DNA of 64,000 nt from Acinetobacter bohemicus ANC 3994 (GTDB lineage: Bacteria > Pseudomonadota > Gammaproteobacteria > Pseudomonadales > Moraxellaceae): assembly GCF_000367925.1 (NCBI RefSeq), contig NZ_KB849176.1, positions 355,447 to 419,446 of the forward strand, in the 5' to 3' direction. The notes under the pieces were generated by a model that saw only the letters and a program-made list of their open reading frames with translations, ran no database searches and was not told where the DNA came from. Below, piece after piece: positions 24,491 through 33,537 of this stretch (positions within the stretch are counted from its first letter, which is position 1; every line of letters begins with the position of its first letter). The translations under genes were made by a program, and so were the position numbers.

Positions 24491-25710
24491 AACATTTTTT
24501 TGGGCGACTTTGGATCGAGTGGACCATTGCCATCAGTTTTTTGCGCGAGGGGCGTGCGCAATCCATCATGATTACTGTGGGGGTTGCAGTGGGTGTAGCT
24601 GTGATTGTGTTCGTTACGGCTTTAATGCAAGGTTTACAGTCCAATATTATCCAGCGCACCTTAGGCACACAGGCTCATATCCGTTTGTTGTCACCGGATG
24701 ATGTCAACCAAATAATAGCACCGGCAGCAGGTACTTTACAGTTGTTGCAAGAAGATAAACGCCCACAGCGCCTACGCTCTATCAACAATTGGCAGCAGAT
24801 TACCGCAACTCTGGATCAGTTGCCATTATTGACAGCTGTGTCACCAGTCGTATCTGGGCCTGCATTTGCCCAGCGTGGTGATGCTTTGGAGTCGGTGGCA
24901 TTGGTGGGTATTGATGTTGAGCGTTATCAGAAAATCATTCCCCTTAAAGAGTATCTGATCAGTGGTCAGCTACGCGTGGGAGCCGATGAGGTGCTGATTG
25001 GCAGCCAATTGGCTGAAGATCTAGGGGTGCAGGTGGGCAGTAAGCTGCGGCTGGATACTGGTCAGCAGAACAGTGCGGTGGTGAATATTGCTGGTATCTT
25101 TGAACTGGGGGTACGTGAGCTGGATGCTCGCTATGTCTATCTGGACTTGAAACAGGCACAATCTTTGCTCAGCCTCCCCGGTGGTGTCACGGTCATTGAC
25201 TTAACTGTTGCCGATATTTTTGAGGCAGAAAATGTGGCTGCACAGGTCGGACGTCTGACATCACTACAAGCCGAAAGCTGGATTAAAACCAATGCGCAAT
25301 TAATGAATGCGATTTCAGCGCAGAGTCTATCAACCAGTATGATTATTGTTTTTGTGGCTATTTCGGTGGCCTTTGGCATTGCCAGTGTATTGTTGGTTAG
25401 CGTTGTGCAGCGCACCCGAGAAATTGGTATTTTACGTGCGACAGGCGCGACGCGACAGCAAATTTTACGAATTTTTCTATTTCAGGGCGCTATGTTTGGC
25501 TTACTTGGCTCGGTTCTGGGCAGTGTGGCCAGTTACGCGTTGGTGTGGGTATTTAATAATTTTGGTCCGGGTTTGTTTTATATTCCAGTGTCTATCGATC
25601 TGATTATGCTGGCATTGTTATTGGCCATACTGACCGGTGTATTGGCTGCTGCTATACCCGCACGCCGCGCAGCAGCACTCGACCCTGTGGAGGCTATTCG
25701 TCATGTCTGA
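24487..25710 (+). CDS. FtsX-like ABC transporter permease (MacB/LolC type)
   Basis: A 407-residue permease with the four-helix MacB/FtsX layout. One helix lies near residue 20-45 (IMITVGVAVGVAVIVFVTAL), a large periplasmic domain spans about 50-270, and three C-terminal helices start near residue 285 (STSMIIVFVAISVAFGIASVLLVSVVQR). The coupling segment TREIGILRATGATRQQILRIF contacts the ATPase, and the end reads PARRAAALDPVEAIRHV. The TTG start overlaps the adaptor stop. The ATPase gene overlaps its 3' end by eight bases, so all three are translationally coupled. The likely role is export of a lipid, peptide or drug; the substrate is unknown. Confidence 0.88.
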   Translation: MKHFFGRLWIEWTIAISFLREGRAQSIMITVGVAVGVAVIVFVTALMQGLQSNIIQRTLGTQAHIRLLSPDDVNQIIAPAAGTLQLLQEDKRPQRLRSINNWQQITATLDQLPLLTAVSPVVSGPAFAQRGDALESVALVGIDVERYQKIIPLKEYLISGQLRVGADEVLIGSQLAEDLGVQVGSKLRLDTGQQNSAVVNIAGIFELGVRELDARYVYLDLKQAQSLLSLPGGVTVIDLTVADIFEAENVAAQVGRLTSLQAESWIKTNAQLMNAISAQSLSTSMIIVFVAISVAFGIASVLLVSVVQRTREIGILRATGATRQQILRIFLFQGAMFGLLGSVLGSVASYALVWVFNNFGPGLFYIPVSIDLIMLALLLAILTGVLAAAIPARRAAALDPVEAIRHV

Positions 25711-26410
25711 TCAGTCCGCTGAAGTGTTACGTCTAGAGGCGCTGCGCAAGTCTTACAATATTGCTCAGCCCAATGAGGTTGAGGTGTTGCATGGGATTGA
25801 TCTATGTATTGAACGTCACGACTTTGCTGCACTGATTGGTCCGTCAGGCTCTGGTAAAAGTACCTTGTTGAATATCCTTGGCTTACTGGATAAACCCAGT
25901 AGCGGCGAGCTTTATCTGTTGGGGCAGGCGACAAGTAGCATGGATGACGCTGGACGTACTGCACTGCGCGGCAACAGTATCGGCTTTGTCTTTCAGTTTC
26001 ATCATCTTATTCAGGCTTTTACGGCTTTGGATAATGTACTGATGCCATTGATGCTGACACGAGGTAAACCAGATAAATTTTTGATACAACAAGCACGTGA
26101 ATTGCTTGCCGCGGTTGGTCTGGAAAAGTTTGCCAACCGTAAACCAAATGAACTTTCAGGTGGTCAGCAACAGCGGGTTGCGATTGCCAGAGCGCTTATC
26201 ACTGAACCGGCATTGCTTCTAGCCGATGAACCTACGGGTAATCTTGATACTCAGACGGCAGCTGAGGTTTTTGAGTTGTTCCATAAAGTGAATCGCGAAC
26301 GAGACTGTGCAGTACTGCTGGTCACCCATGATCCGCGTTTGTCAGCAAACTGTGATCGAACCATTAATTTGGTCGATGGGCGTATTGAAAGTGATTCGCA
26401 AAAGAATTAA
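25703..26410 (+). CDS. ABC transporter ATP-binding protein (LolD/MacB type)
   Basis: A 235-residue ATPase with Walker A GPSGSGKSTLLNILGLLD, the Q-loop FVFQFHHLIQAFTAL, the signature LSGGQQQRVAIARAL, Walker B LLLADEPTGNLD and the H-loop VTHD. The NxDN LolD/MacB subfamily style (EVLHGIDLCIERHDFAALIGPSGSG) matches the FtsX-like permease encoded just upstream. ATG at 25703 (MSDQSAEVLRLEALRKSY) is the likely start; a longer frame upstream lies inside the permease gene. This ends the exporter operon. No outer-membrane channel gene is linked. Confidence 0.92.
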   Translation: MSDQSAEVLRLEALRKSYNIAQPNEVEVLHGIDLCIERHDFAALIGPSGSGKSTLLNILGLLDKPSSGELYLLGQATSSMDDAGRTALRGNSIGFVFQFHHLIQAFTALDNVLMPLMLTRGKPDKFLIQQARELLAAVGLEKFANRKPNELSGGQQQRVAIARALITEPALLLADEPTGNLDTQTAAEVFELFHKVNRERDCAVLLVTHDPRLSANCDRTINLVDGRIESDSQKN

Positions 26411-26774
26411 AGCAGATTGGTCTACTTAAACGTCAGGGGATAAGAGCAACGAAGAATTAGCACTTTATTGCCATTTATATAATTGTTTATTTGGTTGTTT
26501 GTTTTTTAGTCTCTAGCCAGAAATCATTTAAGCGCTGTAAAGAATTTCCAATGCATTCTAAAGCACAATATCTTGAGATAATAGTCATCTGGTTTTTTGT
26601 TTGTCCAACCTGTTTTTGCGCATAATGGGGTTGTTTAAAATTTGCAGTAGCTCTTTTAATAAATTCGAATGAGCTTATCGTCATTTAAAACTTATTATTA
26701 TCTGTGGAAAATACCGAAAAGTCAGACGAGGTGTCTAACTTTTGGCGGATAGTACGAGAGCTACGTCAAATCAT
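26411..26774 (-). CDS. Region with a doubtful 65-codon ORF (26487-26684)
   Basis: This 364-base gap contains one minus-strand ORF at 26487-26684 starting MTISSFEFIKRATANFKQPH. It has no recognisable family, no clear ribosome binding site and no terminator. The polar, low-complexity-free sequence could be a real small protein, but nothing beyond an open frame supports it. I see no other feature in the gap. Confidence 0.25.
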
Positions 26775-28865
26775 TTAAAATTTAAACTGTGCAGAAACAG
26801 AAGCATGTAAAGGTTCGCCCGGTTGAACCCATAATTCACTATAACTAGAAACATAGTATTTTTCGTCAAATAAATTTTTCAGATTAAGCTGATAACGTAA
26901 CCGATCAGAGGGTGAGTAATAAGCATTTAAATTGGTGAGGGTGTAACTTGGCAGATTAAAGCCATTATCTAAGTTATGGCCACTACGTTCCCCAACATGA
27001 ATGATATTTGCTCCAATTCCAGCACGTTGACTACCGTTGAGTAACCATTCGTATTGACTACTTAAAGATGCTTGGTGTTTTGGGATATTGCTTAAACGAG
27101 CGCCTTTTGCCAAATCTTGATCTTTTTCAATTTTAGCATCAGTCAAACTATAGGTTGCTGCTATTGTCCAATGGTCTGTAAGTTGACTGTTTAAATCAAA
27201 TTCGATGCCCTGACTGCTTACTTCCCCAGCGGCGGTTTGAAAGTTAGAATCAAGCGGATCAGTGGTTAACACATTTTGTTTTTTCATTTTAAATAGTGCC
27301 ATACTGATTAAACTGGATTCATTTAATCGATATTTTCCACCTAATTCATAACTTTGCCCTTGTTCTGGAGCGAAAGTCTCACCCAAACGATTCATGCCAC
27401 TATTCATTGCAAAAGAATGTCCATAGTTACTATAAATAGACGCTTGATTTGAAATCTTAAAATTAATACCTACCCGTGGGCTATTGCGTTGCAGGTTTTG
27501 TTGATCTTGTTTTGCACTTAAATGATTTTCAAAATTTTGTTGGATATAGTCGTAGCGATTACCAATTAAAATACTCCATTGATCATTAAAGAATATTTGA
27601 TCTTGCAAATTAATCGCAGCATAGCGTTGTCGTTCCTGAGTGTTGGTAAAAACTGCCAGCTCAGGAGCATACACGCCATATATAGGTTGATAAATATCGA
27701 TGGTATTTAAATAGCCCGTACCATGGTTACGGCGTAATTGATCTTGTTTAAAATCAAGTTGTCCTAATTCTGTTGAAAGCAGTAATTCGTGACGTGCCCA
27801 CGTATGATCAACTGTTCCAAGTAACTCATTTTGCCATAGAATATCTTCACTTTGATAATCACGATAACGGCGCTGACGCTCTAGAGTTTGACCATCGGCC
27901 TGAATACGGCGTGGCTCAGTTGAATAACCGACCATTTCAGCATCTTTATAGCTCATAGCCGTTTTAAAGCTCCATTCATCATTTAAAGCATGATTCAAAC
28001 GTAACTGAAAAAAATGATCCTTTACCCGCATGTCTCCATCACTGGGTTCGCCAGTAAAGGTCTTAGGATCCATCACAAATTGTTGATGAAGGGTGCTAAC
28101 CCCACGATCAAATGTACCCATGTGCTGGGTCAATTCGCTGTCGAAATCCAGTTGGGTTTGATCTGAAATTTTCCAAGAAAGTTGAGGTGAAAAGAACCAG
28201 CGTTCACTAGATACATGATCTCGAAAGCTCTGATTATTTTCATGTGCAACGGCAAGACGATAAGCAATTTCATCATTTAAAGGTGCTGTGTGCTCGGCAC
28301 TGAAACGATATTGTTCGAAGCTATTGGCACTTAAGTTCATTTCACTTTCAGATTGCCAAAGCGGTTTTTTACTATTGATATTAAGCAATCCACCTGTTTC
28401 ACCACGGCCATATAATGCTGCGGCAGGCCCTTTTAAAAAATCGAGAGATTGAATATTGACCATATCTTTGGGTGCACTAATACCACGATTGACACTTAAG
28501 CCATTGCGAATGATTGCCGCACCTAAATTTGGATCGCTACTAAAGCCACGGAAAGAGTAATTATCCCAAAACCCACCGCCATAGTTGTTTTGATGAAAAA
28601 CACCACTGACGAATGTGAGTGCATCGTCAATGCGTTGAGCATCTTGTTGCTTTAACGTTTCGGAATCAATAAAAGCACGATTGAAGGGAACATCTAATAC
28701 ATCGTGTGAAAATTTGGTCGCGGCAGTGTTTGTTTGCACATCATGTTCTGATGAAGTCTCAGCACGAACTTTAATGGTTTTTAACACCGTCATCTCATCG
28801 CCCCAAGCCAAACAGGAAATAAATGAGAAGCCCAAAACAGGTAAAAAAGTGGTCTTGTATTTCAT
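26775..28865 (-). CDS. TonB-dependent siderophore receptor
   Basis: A 696-residue outer-membrane receptor. The signal peptide MKYKTTFLPVLGFSFISCLAWG is followed by a TonB-box region, a plug domain (about residues 50-160) with FRGFSSDPNLGAAIIRNGL and FLKGPAAALYGRGETGGLLN, and a 22-strand barrel that ends with the terminal aromatic SAQFKF. The pattern is that of the FhuA/FpvA/FptA-type ferric-siderophore group. Iron control by Fur is expected; upstream (28880-28930) there is an imperfect 7-1-7 inverted repeat TGTTATAtCATAACA on the minus strand, but its match to the Fur consensus is weak. No siderophore biosynthesis genes are nearby, so it may scavenge xenosiderophores. Confidence 0.92.
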   Translation of the reverse strand: MKYKTTFLPVLGFSFISCLAWGDEMTVLKTIKVRAETSSEHDVQTNTAATKFSHDVLDVPFNRAFIDSETLKQQDAQRIDDALTFVSGVFHQNNYGGGFWDNYSFRGFSSDPNLGAAIIRNGLSVNRGISAPKDMVNIQSLDFLKGPAAALYGRGETGGLLNINSKKPLWQSESEMNLSANSFEQYRFSAEHTAPLNDEIAYRLAVAHENNQSFRDHVSSERWFFSPQLSWKISDQTQLDFDSELTQHMGTFDRGVSTLHQQFVMDPKTFTGEPSDGDMRVKDHFFQLRLNHALNDEWSFKTAMSYKDAEMVGYSTEPRRIQADGQTLERQRRYRDYQSEDILWQNELLGTVDHTWARHELLLSTELGQLDFKQDQLRRNHGTGYLNTIDIYQPIYGVYAPELAVFTNTQERQRYAAINLQDQIFFNDQWSILIGNRYDYIQQNFENHLSAKQDQQNLQRNSPRVGINFKISNQASIYSNYGHSFAMNSGMNRLGETFAPEQGQSYELGGKYRLNESSLISMALFKMKKQNVLTTDPLDSNFQTAAGEVSSQGIEFDLNSQLTDHWTIAATYSLTDAKIEKDQDLAKGARLSNIPKHQASLSSQYEWLLNGSQRAGIGANIIHVGERSGHNLDNGFNLPSYTLTNLNAYYSPSDRLRYQLNLKNLFDEKYYVSSYSELWVQPGEPLHASVSAQFKF

Positions 28866-29111
28866 TATTGAGCAAAGTCCAAAGATAAATAGATATTATT
28901 GTTATGATATAACATATCGTAATGTTCAGCTATTCATGTTTATGGCTTTAGCGCATAAATTGCCGTGATTACAATCAATTGAGGTAGGAGGTGGCTGGGT
29001 TGTATATGCAATGATGTTTGGAGTGCTGTTAATGAAGTTGTTCGATTGGGTTATTTCAGACAATGATCCTCGCCAAAATAATTGTGTAAGTCAGATAGAT
29101 TATTCGACCTT

Positions 29112-29143
29112 AAAAAATCCCCATATGGTGCAGGGATTTTTTA
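29112..29143 (-). terminator. Terminator of the first NlpE-like gene
   Basis: AAAAAATCCC ... GGGATTTTTT around an 11-base loop; usable on both strands. Confidence 0.75.
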
Positions 29144-29163
29144 TTCTGAGATTAAAATTTAAA

Positions 29164-29913
29164 TTATTTAATTTTAATATAGGTGGGTGGGGAAGGGTTA
29201 GGATAAACAAAGGAGACAAGCTCATAACGGGTTTTATTGGGTGCAATAAGGCTATTTTCTATTGTGGAAATGTGCTCATTATTTTTTTCATCGACTAAAA
29301 CAATATCGTTGTCGCGTAACTTAAGTACACGATCTGAGTGATTATTAATTTCAAAAAGATACGTTAGTTTTGTATTTTCAACGCTAGTCAGATTTATTTT
29401 TTCTATTTTAAATAAATCTGCCTGTATGCTCACGTGTTTAAGTGCATTATTGACTTCGATAAGCTGTACTTTGGGAATTTGATATTTTTCAAAATTTTCA
29501 AAGCGATTTTTATTTTGATCAAGAAGTTCAATGAACTGATCATGCAAAGCAATATAATGAATTTTATGGGTTTTATCTTCAATTAACTGTATTAAATTAG
29601 AATTTTGAGCATTGAAATGAAATGTTCCTGAAGATTCTTTTTGCTGCTGCTTTTGCTTAAAAAATTGAACTTCTTTTAAGGTGTAGCTTTTATTTTGATT
29701 CAGTTGTAATGAAATCAGTTTTTTTTCACAAGAATGACAAGGAACGAACGCTTTATAATGTCCAAGCCAGTTTGGAGCTTGAGTTTGCATCGCTTTTAAG
29801 GATGGTTGATGTGGATCAATATTTTCTTTAATTGAGGACGTACTCGATGATTTCTCACAACTACTTAAAAAGAGTATGGAAAAAAAACCGAGCAGCATCA
29901 TCGTTTTTTTCAT
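29164..29913 (-). CDS. NlpE-like lipoprotein, divergent paralogue
   Basis: A lipoprotein signal (MKKTMMLLGFFSILFLSSCEKSS, lipobox LSSC) is followed by an NlpE N-terminal-type domain: WLGHYKAFVPCHSCEKKLISLQLNQNKSYTL, which has the CxxC and following beta-strand layout of NlpE. The second half (about residues 140-250) is a separate beta-rich region with no family I can name (LTYLFEINNHSDRVLKLRDNDIVLVDEKNNEH). NlpE senses surface contact and envelope or copper stress through CpxA in enterics. Two paralogues lie in tandem here. The GTG/ATG start choice at 29913 gives a compact signal peptide. Confidence 0.7.
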   Translation of the reverse strand: MKKTMMLLGFFSILFLSSCEKSSSTSSIKENIDPHQPSLKAMQTQAPNWLGHYKAFVPCHSCEKKLISLQLNQNKSYTLKEVQFFKQKQQQKESSGTFHFNAQNSNLIQLIEDKTHKIHYIALHDQFIELLDQNKNRFENFEKYQIPKVQLIEVNNALKHVSIQADLFKIEKINLTSVENTKLTYLFEINNHSDRVLKLRDNDIVLVDEKNNEHISTIENSLIAPNKTRYELVSFVYPNPSPPTYIKIK

Positions 29914-30040
29914 AATGAGCATCAAATTATAAAAAAGATTTTTTTAAACATAATCACAACTGAACGATCTATCTAGTATAAATCAGCAAAATAAGTCATT
30001 TATTTGTAGCAAATCATGATCAAGACATAAGAAAAGTAAC

Positions 30041-30070
30041 CGAAAAAAGCCATCAATCAGGCTTTTTTCG
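30041..30070 (-). terminator. Terminator of the second NlpE gene
   Basis: CGAAAAAAGCC-atcaatca-GGCTTTTTTCG, directly behind the gene and symmetrical. Confidence 0.85.
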
Positions 30071-30086
30071 GCTCAAAATAGAAGAA

Positions 30087-30575
30087 TTAGTTCAGTTTTT
30101 TCTGTAACTTATAATTAAGTTTAGAATCAATCGCTTTACCTGTATCCATCTCGCGTGCTTCAACAAAGTTTTCGCCGACAAAGAATTTACGACTTTCCCC
30201 AGCTTTATCTAAACTAATCACAGATGGATTATCCTGATCAAAGCTAAATGTTCCTTTCACTTTAAATTCATTGCCTTTTCCTTTACCTAGATATTCTTCT
30301 GTAAGCTCATAGGTTTTATCCGCTTTTAATTCAAGTTCTGTTTCAATTCCTTCGCAGTCGGCACAAGGGAAAATGCCGGTATATTCGCCCGCCCAATCCA
30401 GCGACGTTTCGGCTGTGTCACCTATTGGCATTGCAGGTTGGCTCGCCGTAGTTTCAGTCGTTTGCGCTGCTGTATTTTCAGGTGCTTTATTGGTCTGATG
30501 AGTATCGGTATTTGGTTTTGTACACGCGCTTAAAGCCAATGTGGTCAGAGAGAGGATAAATATTATTTTTTTCAC
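30087..30575 (-). CDS. nlpE: NlpE N-terminal domain lipoprotein (copper resistance/envelope sensor type)
   Basis: A lipoprotein (signal MKKIIFILSLTTLALSAC) with a Thr/Ala-rich linker, then the NlpE domain WAGEYTGIFPCADCEGIETELELKADKTYELTEEYLG. This contains the diagnostic PCADCxGI motif near residue 90. Only the N-terminal NlpE domain is present; the C-terminal OB domain of E. coli NlpE is missing. GTG at 30575 with AGGA nine bases upstream is preferred over a TTG eight codons further upstream. Its own terminator separates it from the paralogue. A role in copper or envelope stress is from the family; no cpx genes are seen. Confidence 0.85.
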   Translation of the reverse strand: MKKIIFILSLTTLALSACTKPNTDTHQTNKAPENTAAQTTETTASQPAMPIGDTAETSLDWAGEYTGIFPCADCEGIETELELKADKTYELTEEYLGKGKGNEFKVKGTFSFDQDNPSVISLDKAGESRKFFVGENFVEAREMDTGKAIDSKLNYKLQKKLN

Positions 30576-30869
30576 GAGGTGATTCCTAAGATGTTTCAAT
30601 GCAACGGCTAAAACTACTGAAAAATTGAAGTTTATTAAATATAGATATTGTTATGCTTTGTTATTCTGTACATAAATTTTGCTCGATTCTGCTTTTATCG
30701 TGCTTAAAATAAGACCATGATTTTCGTCAAGAAGATAAATTTTGAAAAATAATGAATCAATTAATTTATACATTTATATATTAATTGATGGTTTATTGAT
30801 CATATTGTGCTTTCATATTTCGGCCGCATTGTTAGAATCTGCACACTTTCTTAAGTGTGGTGTTTTTAG

Positions 30870-31457
30870 GTGTTCGAAAAATTAGCTGAACAAAGTTTAG
30901 AAATGATGGGATGGGAACTGGATAATCATTGGCCGGTTGATTTAGATCAATGTGTCATGATTGCCGCACCACACACCAGTAATTGGGATGCCCTATATGC
31001 ACGTTTAGCACTTAAAGCTTTAGGGGTTAATGTGCGTTTAACCATTAAAGATAGTTACATGAAATTGCCATTTGGTCCATTTGTAAGAGCGATGGGTGGA
31101 ATAGGCATTGACCGCACGCCAAAAAATGCAGGTGAACCTCGTCTTAGTATGGTTCAGGTCATGACGGATTTATTTAAGCATCATCCAAAGTTGGTGATGT
31201 TGGTAACACCCGAAGCGACACGTGCCAAACAAGAAGAATGGAAAACAGGGTTTTATCACGTTGCTATTAGTGCAGGTGTGCCTATTGCTTTGGCATATAT
31301 GGATTATGCGAAAAAGAAAACTGGTGTAGGGAAAATTGTATATCCTACTGGGGATTATGAAAAAGACATGGCTGAAATTATGGATTTCTATGCTCAAATT
31401 AGTGCTAAATTTCCAGAAAAATTTAGCGTTGATACGCGTTATTCCAATCAATCATAA
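30870..31457 (+). CDS. 1-acyl-glycerol-3-phosphate acyltransferase-like protein
   Basis: A 195-residue PlsC-type acyltransferase. Block I is AAPHTSNWDALYA (HxxxxD variant HTSNWD near residue 36-41), block III is VTPEATRAKQEEWKTGFY, and block IV falls in AGVPIALAYMDY. The sequence GGIGIDRTPKNAG is characteristic of the short PlsC paralogues that lack long N-terminal anchors. It probably acylates a lyso-lipid at the inner membrane. The GTG start at 30870 lacks a strong ribosome binding site; the next ATG (30903) would delete conserved residues. A hairpin terminator follows the gene. Confidence 0.85.
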   Translation: MFEKLAEQSLEMMGWELDNHWPVDLDQCVMIAAPHTSNWDALYARLALKALGVNVRLTIKDSYMKLPFGPFVRAMGGIGIDRTPKNAGEPRLSMVQVMTDLFKHHPKLVMLVTPEATRAKQEEWKTGFYHVAISAGVPIALAYMDYAKKKTGVGKIVYPTGDYEKDMAEIMDFYAQISAKFPEKFSVDTRYSNQS

Positions 31458-31463
31458 TGTTTA

Positions 31464-31492
31464 AAAAGACAGGGTGTTAGCCCTGTCTGACT
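31464..31492 (+). terminator. Terminator of the acyltransferase gene
   Basis: AAGACAGGG-tgttag-CCCTGTCTGACTTT, within 10 bases of the stop codon. Confidence 0.8.
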
Positions 31493-31610
31493 TTAAAGTA
31501 AGGCTAAGATTGACCCAGCGTAAAACGCTTAGCTTGATGTTTTACAATTTGATCATTTTTAATAAAAAACAAAATTTCAGTTCATTCATCAATTTATTTT
31601 GCTCAATTTC

Positions 31611-31940
31611 TTATTCAGCAAATGTCGGTTCAATACCACCCAAGTTCTGGCAAGCAGCTTTGTAAATGACATATTGCTGCTCAATGACTTCGGTTAAAGG
31701 CATATCAAATAATTGTTCACCATCTTTATAGCTTTGCACATACAAGGCGGCTTTTTGGTGGCTAGAGGCTAAAGATTGTTCGTGATAACTCGTAATAGAA
31801 TTATGTGTCATTTGTGCGGTTTCAATTTTATTACATTGAAAATGTGAGAGCATTTTTTCAGCAAGTTTGACTTCACGTGATGTACCCAAGGAGCAGGCAG
31901 TAAGAAGAATAACCCCTGCTAATAAAATCAAGGTTTTCAT
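31611..31940 (-). CDS. Hypothetical lipoprotein, 109 aa
   Basis: A lipoprotein signal (MKTLILLAGVILLTACSLG, lipobox LTAC) and a short mature domain of about 90 residues with two cysteines (FQCNKIE and KAACQNLGG). The C-terminal YKAACQNLGG is reminiscent of other small Acinetobacter lipoproteins. The family is unknown to me. The gene stands alone, convergent with the acyltransferase gene. Confidence 0.75.
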   Translation of the reverse strand: MKTLILLAGVILLTACSLGTSREVKLAEKMLSHFQCNKIETAQMTHNSITSYHEQSLASSHQKAALYVQSYKDGEQLFDMPLTEVIEQQYVIYKAACQNLGGIEPTFAE

Positions 31941-32098
31941 TTTTAAAACGACTGGTGAAAGGGAGCCGATATTGTATAAAGTTTTCTTTATTATAAATGC
32001 TCGAGCGCATATTGATTGGGTGTTTTTTGATTAAATGAAATTGGGATTAATGGTGCAATTTATTATAAAACAATAAATCTGCCAATTCGGTCTAAAAG

Positions 32099-32833
32099 TT
32101 AGAGCAGGTTGCTGAACATTAAGAAACAGCCTGATGAAAATAACAGGCTTAAAACAATATGTTTAAATTGTTTTTCTGAAATTTTATAGAATAATTTTGC
32201 CCCTAAAATGGCAGGAAAACTGACAAAAATAAGCAAGATAAGCATATACGGTAGCAGTTGTATATCTAGCGTGCCTTGGACTAAATATGTAAGTAAGGTA
32301 AAGAGCTGAATGCCGAAATTGAAATGGCGTAAAATATAGCGCTGTTCTTGTTTGGATAAGTTTTTGAGCATGACCCAGGTGGAAGGTAGAGAGCCACAAA
32401 ATCCTCCTAAACCACCCAATATTCCACCGATAAATCCAACCCAACTATCTGCAAATTTTCCGGCTTGTTGCAGACGTGGAAATTGTGGATTGAAAAACAT
32501 CATCGGGCACCACAACATTAAAAATAAGCCTAAAATTAATTTAAAAGTATCGGGTTGGATGATGTGGAGTAAGTAACTGCCTAAAGGAACGCCAATCATA
32601 CCCGCGATCAGATAAGGTAAAACCAGTGATTTATTCAGATGAGTTTGTTTCTGTTCGTTGGATAAAGAAATAATATGGCTCCATACCGAAGCAAATACCA
32701 CTAAAGGGGCGGCAATCTGAGGAGAGAGTACCCATACCCAAAAAGACATGGCAATTAAAGCGAAGGCAAAACCTGTAAGTCCTTGTACAAAACCAGCGAC
32801 TATTGCACCAAGAATAAATAACAGCCAAGTCAT
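32099..32833 (-). CDS. TauE/SafE (DUF81) family membrane permease
   Basis: A 244-residue protein with about seven or eight membrane helices of the TauE/SafE family. Family features are the N-terminal GAIVAGFVQGLTGFAFALIAMSFW and the second repeat VGFIGGILGGLGGFCGSLPSTWVML. The family exports or imports sulfite, sulfoacetate or other organic anions, often without a known substrate. No sulfur genes are adjacent, although cysDN lie 28 kb away. It is monocistronic. Confidence 0.87.
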   Translation of the reverse strand: MTWLLFILGAIVAGFVQGLTGFAFALIAMSFWVWVLSPQIAAPLVVFASVWSHIISLSNEQKQTHLNKSLVLPYLIAGMIGVPLGSYLLHIIQPDTFKLILGLFLMLWCPMMFFNPQFPRLQQAGKFADSWVGFIGGILGGLGGFCGSLPSTWVMLKNLSKQEQRYILRHFNFGIQLFTLLTYLVQGTLDIQLLPYMLILLIFVSFPAILGAKLFYKISEKQFKHIVLSLLFSSGCFLMFSNLL

Positions 32834-32936
32834 AGCAATGTGTACAAAAGGAAAGTGAGCAGTATTCTAAAGATAAGTGAAAAAGCCAAGTCTATATTTA
32901 GCTGTATTTCTGCAAATTAAAGTCAAAATTTTAATA

Positions 32937-32966
32937 AAAAAGGATTCCGCTATGGAATCCTTTTGG
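32937..32966 (-). terminator. Terminator of mrdA-rsmD
   Basis: GGATTCC-gctat-GGAATCC with A-run and T-run, just behind rsmD on the minus strand. Confidence 0.85.
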
Positions 32967-32973
32967 GTTGGCT

Positions 32974-33534
32974 TCAATTAAGTTGTTGTTTTTGATATAG
33001 CCCTGAGCGCACTGTTCCAGCTTTGGTTTGTTTGATTTGTTGCCAAGACGATGGCAGTTTTAACTGGGTTAAGTCACGATCTGCTTCGACATAAATGAAA
33101 CCTTTATCTTTAATTAAAGGGTCTGCAAGTTGAGCAAGTTCTTGCCACAAATCCAAACTATAAGGTGGATCTAAAAAAACCAAATCAAATTGCTCTTTGA
33201 GCGTAGGTAAGGTTTGTTGCGCCGTTGCAATTTTTAATTTTGCACGTTGATTGGTGACTTTAAGCAACTGCAAATTGTCGGTTAAAAATGCAGCTTGATT
33301 ACGATTCGGTTCAATCATGATGACGTGTGCTGCGCCGCGTGACAATGCTTCAAAACTTAATGCGCCAGAGCCAGCACAAAGATCTAAGACCTGAGTATTT
33401 TGAATATCCCACATTAACCAGTTGAACAAAGTTTCACGTACACGGTCAGGTGTAGGACGTAAACCATCCACACTGGCAAAAGGAAGTTGGCGGCGTTTCC
33501 ATTCACCGCCAATAATGCGGAGTTGATTTTTCAT
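32974..33534 (-). CDS. rsmD: 16S rRNA (guanine(966)-N2)-methyltransferase RsmD
   Basis: A 186-residue N6/N2-type methyltransferase that modifies G966 of 16S rRNA in the 30S subunit. It starts with the RNA-binding MKNQLRIIGGEWKRRQLPFAS, and LRPTPDRVRETLFNWLM follows. Motif I is VLDLCAGSGALSFEALSRGA near residue 55 and the catalytic motif IV is FDLVFLDPPYS near 115. The gene begins three bases after the mrdA stop codon, so the pair forms an operon, an arrangement typical of Acinetobacter. Confidence 0.95.
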   Translation of the reverse strand: MKNQLRIIGGEWKRRQLPFASVDGLRPTPDRVRETLFNWLMWDIQNTQVLDLCAGSGALSFEALSRGAAHVIMIEPNRNQAAFLTDNLQLLKVTNQRAKLKIATAQQTLPTLKEQFDLVFLDPPYSLDLWQELAQLADPLIKDKGFIYVEADRDLTQLKLPSSWQQIKQTKAGTVRSGLYQKQQLN

Positions 33535-33537
33535 AGA

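Noticed and set aside
23243..26410. MacAB-TolC drug efflux assignment for the ABC cluster
   Set aside because: MacB fuses ATPase and permease in one protein, but here they are separate genes, and no TolC-type gene is linked; left as a generic exporter.
28880..28930. Fur box upstream of the TonB-dependent receptor
   Set aside because: The inverted repeat there matches the Fur consensus at only about half of the positions, so it is mentioned only as a weak possibility.
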